The notes under the pieces: model-generated
What the model was told of the DNA's origin: nothing
Seen by the model: the letters and a program-made list of their open reading frames with translations, nothing else
Databases searched by the model: none
Position numbers and translations under genes: made by a program
Assembly: GCA_009760855.2 (NCBI GenBank)
Contig: WPIO01000037.1
Coordinates: 197,501-261,500, forward strand
DNA: 64,000 nt
Reading direction: 5' to 3'
DNA from: Cristatella mucedo
Lineage: Eukaryota > Bryozoa > Phylactolaemata > Cristatellidae
Shown here: piece by piece, positions 60,100 to 64,000 of the stretch
Layout of the letters: every line of letters starts with the position of its first letter
Numbering within the stretch: the stretch's first letter is position 1

Positions 60100-61166
60100 G
60101 GGGGGGGGGGGAAGAAGGGTCATCGATGACAAGTGCAAAGATCAATGGTTAGCCTTCGCGAGGGCAGATCCCTTTGCCAAGGCCTCGGGCCCGTTCGCTT
60201 TCCCCCTCCCCCTCCTTCGGTAGGCCGAAACGGCTGTCGAGCGTCGAGCTCCGACGAACCGTAGCTCCTGGCAACGCACGCTACAGCAGACGGATGGGCT
60301 TCGGCGGGCGGATCGGCGTCCGGGGAAGACTCCGGGGAGGACGGAGGACGAGGCGGCAGCGAGACTCGACTCGGCGGGCGGGCGGCCGCAGAGCGAGATT
60401 GGACGGCCCGATTTCCTCCGACTCGCCGCCGAAGTCGCGTCTCAGCGCGGCGGCGGCGCGTCCGGCGCCGCTCAAATGCGCCGCCGCCGCTCAATGCGGT
60501 GCCGTGTCCAGTTCGCAACGACTCACCCCGCTCGTAGACGGCCGAAAGTGAGCTTCTCTCGCTCAACACGCGCACGCACGCGCACACACACACACGCGTG
60601 TGCGCCTGCGAACGCTCACGCTCATAGGCACGCGCGCACGGGCGGACGGACGGGCGGACACACGTGCGTATAGCCGACAGACAGTCCTGGAAGCGTTTGA
60701 ATTCCAACCTTTAATTTGTGACCAAGTTTTAAATGTTCAACTCTTTGTCCCCGTGCATTCACACCGGCGCCCAGCTACAAGGCGAGGAGAGAAAAAAGTG
60801 CGCAAGGGCAGACGGTAACAAACGACGTCGTCGGCTTTCAGGCCGGCGGGGGCGGCGACGGAAGCGATGCTTCCGTTTTTACAGGTTCGCTCCTCGTTGC
60901 TATCTCGGGCCGCCGAGTGCCGCTAGCCGGCGTTTCTTTGAAATGCCGCTAATTGGGGCGGCGGGGCGGGGTGAGGAGAAGCGACGGTCAACTGCACTCG
61001 CACGCTCGCCAGCCCGCAGCCACCGCAGCCGCGCGAAGGCTGTCCCGGCGGTCTGCTCTCCGACCGCTGGCTCGCCGCCCGGTGCCCGCATCTGGTAAAG
61101 TGTTGCCTGCTGAACCCCGAGCCGGCCCGTCGCCTCGGCGAAACGCCGAAAGCGTCCGTACGCCGC
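60100..61166. promoter_or_regulatory. GC/CpG-rich block, left part
   Basis: Dense CpG from about 60.1 kb up to exactly the left end of the hAT element. Candidate promoter or first-exon sequence; overlapping frames on both strands are composition-driven and none was recognised. Confidence 0.4.
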
Positions 61167-61325
61167 CAGAGGCGTAGAGTGAGACCTTTCAGCGCCTGGG
61201 GACGAAGCTACAAATGGCGCGCACCCCCTCCCCTTGTAAAAAAATGGCTGCAAAATAGCTCCACTAAAGATGAACTGCAAAAACGTACGCTAGCAGGCAT
61301 ATCGAGTGGGAAAGTTTTATCAAAT

Positions 61326-62650
61326 TTAGTAAAGGTACGAACGAGTTAGCAATCGCAGCTTTAACTCAAGTGAACTTTTTCTGGCCTTGAACGTGGCAAA
61401 CTGCTCTATTACTGTTTGGCAGTGGATATTGTCCAGCGTTTCTTTCTTCATGCTTAACAAGGCCAAATCGGAGAGTCGACCTTGCCCCAGTGATGCTCCG
61501 AGATAACAAAGGATTATCTTCAGCTTGCTAAAGGAAAGTTCACAACTGGCAACTGATACAGCTATAGTGAGAAGAAGGCAAAGCATTTTACAGTCACATA
61601 TTTCGTTGTACCAGCTTTGTTCCATCAATGCCTGAACAATAGAAGCCTCCACGATCATCTACACATAGCTGGCGGAGTTTAGTCTGGTCAAGTGTCTTCG
61701 AAAGATTCATAAATTCCACCAAGAAACCAAATTAGGTGTCAAGATCTGTGAGCCAGGAAAACCTAGTTGGAATTTCTTGTCGGAGATAGTCTACGCTGTC
61801 CTTCATGATTCTAAAAATCATCCCTTCCTCCGCCGTGTCATTACGCGGTTCTTCGTTCAACTGAGACTCTCCACAATTCACACCTCCTGTTGGCATCTAG
61901 TAGTGATTCCTGGCACAGGTGTTCTCTCGAAGTCTTGACAACTTAATCTCAAGAGAGTGAAGGTCACAAGAGGCGTCTTTGAAGTGCATCTTTGGATCCT
62001 GCAGTCTTTTCTGAATGCGGTCAATCTTCCTTAAGATGCTGTACCAAAATGCCAACCGAGCAAATAAGTTAAAATTCAGAATACAATGTAGGAGACTGTC
62101 AGCATCCAGTTTCAGTTACTCCAAAATAAAAAAAATACTAGCTAATTTAGCAGCCTCTTTTATATAGCGACAGAAGAGCCTTTACGGCTATCAGCACCGC
62201 TAGCAGCGGCGATTAAGAATCGCCCACCCCGCAGAATTCGAACCCATGACCTTGGGACCGAGGTCATGGGTTTGAAAAGCAGCCGCCTTCGTGAAAAGCA
62301 GCCACCTTAGTCCATCATTGACAGCTTACACAGCCTCCACTCTTGCACTCCAACCTGTTGCAGAGTCACGTTTGACAGCGATGTCACCGTGACAGTGATG
62401 GCTAAGACTTTCTTCAGTTCTTCTTAACTCAGAGCTTCTATCTTGAACAGAACAAGTAGATGCTCTCTATAGTTGCAATAAAGGTAATGACAACGAAATC
62501 TTTACTTGAGGCATGAAATACTGCCAGGTTCAAGCTGTGACTCACATCACAGGTTACAAAAATTGCCTCCTCATTTCTGGACAGTATTCTCATTTGAACA
62601 CATGATAAGTGGCCAGACACGACTGCTACGTTGTCATAGCACAGCTAGTC
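61326..62650 (-). pseudogene. hAT transposase (ZMYM1-like) pseudogene
   Basis: On the minus strand, the 5' part has CYDNVAVVSGHLSCVQMRIL and VTCDVSHSLNLAVFHASSKD, matching the GYD...MSG and H..AHSLNL blocks of hAT catalytic domains. Next comes DSVDYLRQEIPTRFSWLTDL with DLDT and FGFL, and last the dimerisation block DCKMLCLLLTIAVSVASCEL, SFSKLKIILCYLGASLGQGR and LSDLALLSMKKE (61326-61658). The family usually reads SVASAERSFSKLK; here Glu-Arg is changed. There are stops (for example TAA at about 61735), at least one frame change near 61660 and a SINE insertion, so it cannot make a transposase. The N-terminal TTF-type zinc-finger part is missing. Confidence 0.8.
62133..62312 (-). mobile_element. 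tRNA-derived SINE (family A) nested in the hAT element
   Basis: ACTAGCTAATTTAGCAGCCT, ATATAGCGACAGAAGAGCC, the B-box complement AATTCGAACCCATGACC and GCCGCCTT near the head. A small internal duplication (GTGAAAAGCAGCC-like, 62272-62310) replaces part of the head. It interrupts the transposase region, so it arrived after the hAT element. Confidence 0.85.
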
Positions 62651-62904
62651 AAGTAAGCCTAGTTGGTGGCAGCCTGCCTATGGCGGGCAGGATGGGGCGA
62701 GCGGACGGGAAGGGCAGTTGGAACGCTGACGGATGGGCGAACGGCCGCGCGCTCGTTTCGCTGCGAGCGCCAGCCGAATACACGGTGGGGTTAAAGCCCA
62801 CTCGGTGGTGCTTCCGACTCGTCGCCGGAGCGTTAAGCCTAAAGCTTGGCCTAAGTATGTAAACATGCTTAACTAGCTCAGCGAGCAATAGTCAAGTCCA
62901 TTGA

Positions 62905-63105
62905 ATAATAATAATAATAATAATGATAATAATAATAATGCACTTTATAAAGCGCCCTCAGAGAACTTAATCTCTTTCTAGGCGCTTTACATTTGCTGCA
63001 AAGGGAAATGCAATTGAATGATAAGTAAAATCATGCTTGAAAAACAAACAAAATGAATAATATGGTTAGGGGTGACATGTACAGGGTCAGCATGCAAACA
63101 AGGAC
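62905..63105 (-). mobile_element. L2 LINE 3' end nested in the hAT element
   Basis: A long (AAT)n tail, then GCACTTTATAAAGCGCCCTC, TAGGCGCTTTACATTTGCTG and GGGGTGACATGTACAGGGTC on the + strand, the reverse complement of the LINE 3' UTR. High similarity to the 55.8 kb copy suggests a recent insertion. Confidence 0.9.
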
Positions 63106-63244
63106 TTGCTTGAAATCAAGATTGGTCTTGTCACATGAAAAAGCTCTAAAAAAAATTCACAATCCATTTTGCTTTTGGCATCCCCTCGACCTTGCCGCCC
63201 GGGGGACATCTGCCCCTCACTGTCCTCCCCTTGCTACGCCTCTG

Positions 63245-64000
63245 CCGTATCCGTACGTGTCTGACCGAGTTTTAGCGTCGTTAGCGAATGCTGGGGCGCC
63301 GGAAGGAGGCGCCGCTTTAGCGGCGCAGCCCTCGCATCCAGACGCGGCGCGTACGCGTCGCGGCGCCGTAACTTTGCCGAGCGGAGGCGGCGGCGGCGGC
63401 CGCCGCCGCCGCTCGGAAGACTGGCGGCGGTGGTTCGGGCGATCGCAGGCAGTCGCCGTCGAGCCAGACAAACGCCGACCGCCTCCGCGGCCGGCGCGCG
63501 CTGTAACCAGCGCCGCGGCCTGTCGCCCTATCGCGTGTGCAGCGCGAATTTCCGCTTACCTGCCGGAGGGGGGGTTCTTCCGAGCGTCGCGCCGTAACGC
63601 TTACCGGCGCGCCGCCTGCAGTCGCGGCGGGCGGAGCGGATGTATCCGAGCGAGCGGACATTGCTCGCGGCGTCCCGGTCTCTCCATCCTGCCGAGGCCA
63701 AGTAGAGAGCCGGCTACCGGCGCCGTGCCCGCCGCCGAAAAGGGGCGGAGCGGGCAACGCGCGTTCGGTCCACGCGGGCCGCCGGGAGCCGTCTAGCAGC
63801 AGAAGTGCGGCCGCTGTGTCTCCGCACGAACGCGCCGTCCGGCGGGAAGGGCGGGGCCGTACCGCTATCTCGATTTGCCCGCCGCTGCCGACGGCGGCGG
63901 CAGCGGGCTGGCGGCGACTCGGCTTAATCCCCGTCTCCCGAGTCCCCGACCTCCGACCCGCGGCAGGCCAGTCCGAGTCTCGCAGCGCCCGTGTCGCCGG
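63245..64000. promoter_or_regulatory. GC/CpG-rich block, right part
   Basis: GC-rich, CpG-dense sequence from the right end of the hAT element to the window edge, with (CGG)n/(CCG)n at about 63385-63410. A frame of 247 codons on + begins inside the LINE, so it is not a gene as it stands. Probably the continuation of the block at 60.1-61.17 kb. Confidence 0.4.

Larger units (their letters stand above)
61167..63244 (-). mobile_element. hAT DNA transposon, decayed, with nested SINE and LINE
   Basis: Terminal inverted repeats CAGAGGCGTAG lie at 61167-61177 and, inverted (CTACGCCTCTG), at 63234-63244. The sub-terminal sequence at the right end (GGGGCAGATGTCCCCCGGGC on minus) is of the kind common in ZMYM1-like hAT elements. 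Between them the minus strand carries hAT transposase remnants. A SINE (62133-62312) and a LINE 3' end (62905-63105) lie inside. An 8-base target duplication is not clear: TACGCCGC on the left and CCGTATCC on the right do not match. Both flanks are GC-rich while the element is AT-richer. Confidence 0.8.

Noticed and set aside
63053-63796. 247-codon + frame
   Set aside because: Starts inside an antisense LINE 3' end, crosses the right hAT terminus and continues in CpG-rich sequence; a chance fusion frame.

Overview
This is animal nuclear DNA, very probably from an invertebrate. Three things support that: one multi-exon, intron-rich gene with good GT/AG splice sites; many copies of an L2/CR1-type LINE and of tRNA-derived SINEs; and an exceptional load of long (GA)n, (CA)n, (GATA)n and (CAG)n simple repeats. 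The only host gene I can name, a homologue of MEP-1, is known from nematodes and insects, which fits a protostome; the phylum cannot be fixed from the sequence. No bacterial, organellar, rRNA, CRISPR, LTR-retrotransposon or viral sequence was recognised.

Layout. 1-13 kb is gene-poor and holds an almost full-length L2 reverse-transcriptase region (2.03-3.96 kb), decayed LINE and SINE pieces, an AT-rich palindrome (5.7 kb) and GA-rich satellites. 13.3-17.9 kb is a GC/CpG-rich block with two consensus splice donors on the + strand and CAG/CTG runs; it looks like a promoter or first-exon region, but no protein can be named. 17.9-24.5 kb is simple repeat plus LINE/SINE debris. 25.08-38.43 kb on the minus strand is the mep-1-like gene: at least five coding exons, about 1,480 residues, with its CpG-rich promoter at 38.4-38.9 kb and introns carrying more LINE and SINE copies. 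39-59 kb is again repeat-rich: nine or so L2 pieces, another LINE family ending in ACATT repeats, four SINE copies and the largest GA/GATA tracts. 60.1-64 kb is a second GC-rich block, cut in two by a decayed hAT DNA transposon (61167-63244) that itself carries a SINE and a LINE insertion.

How it fits together. The MEP-1-like protein would be a nuclear multi-zinc-finger repressor partner (with Mi-2/LET-418 in worms and flies). The rest is a record of transposition: the L2 LINE supplies the machinery, one SINE family (copies at 9.9, 29.7 and 40.5 kb) carries a tail resembling the LINE 3' end, and microsatellites grow at and inside LINE copies. I did not find a convincing new biological system. 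The items most worth checking are the L2-tailed SINE, the mep-1 gene model with its duplicated promoter segment and 28-residue repeat, the hAT insertion splitting a CpG-rich block, and a shared breakpoint inside LINE reverse transcriptase where a (CT)n expansion and another LINE both sit.
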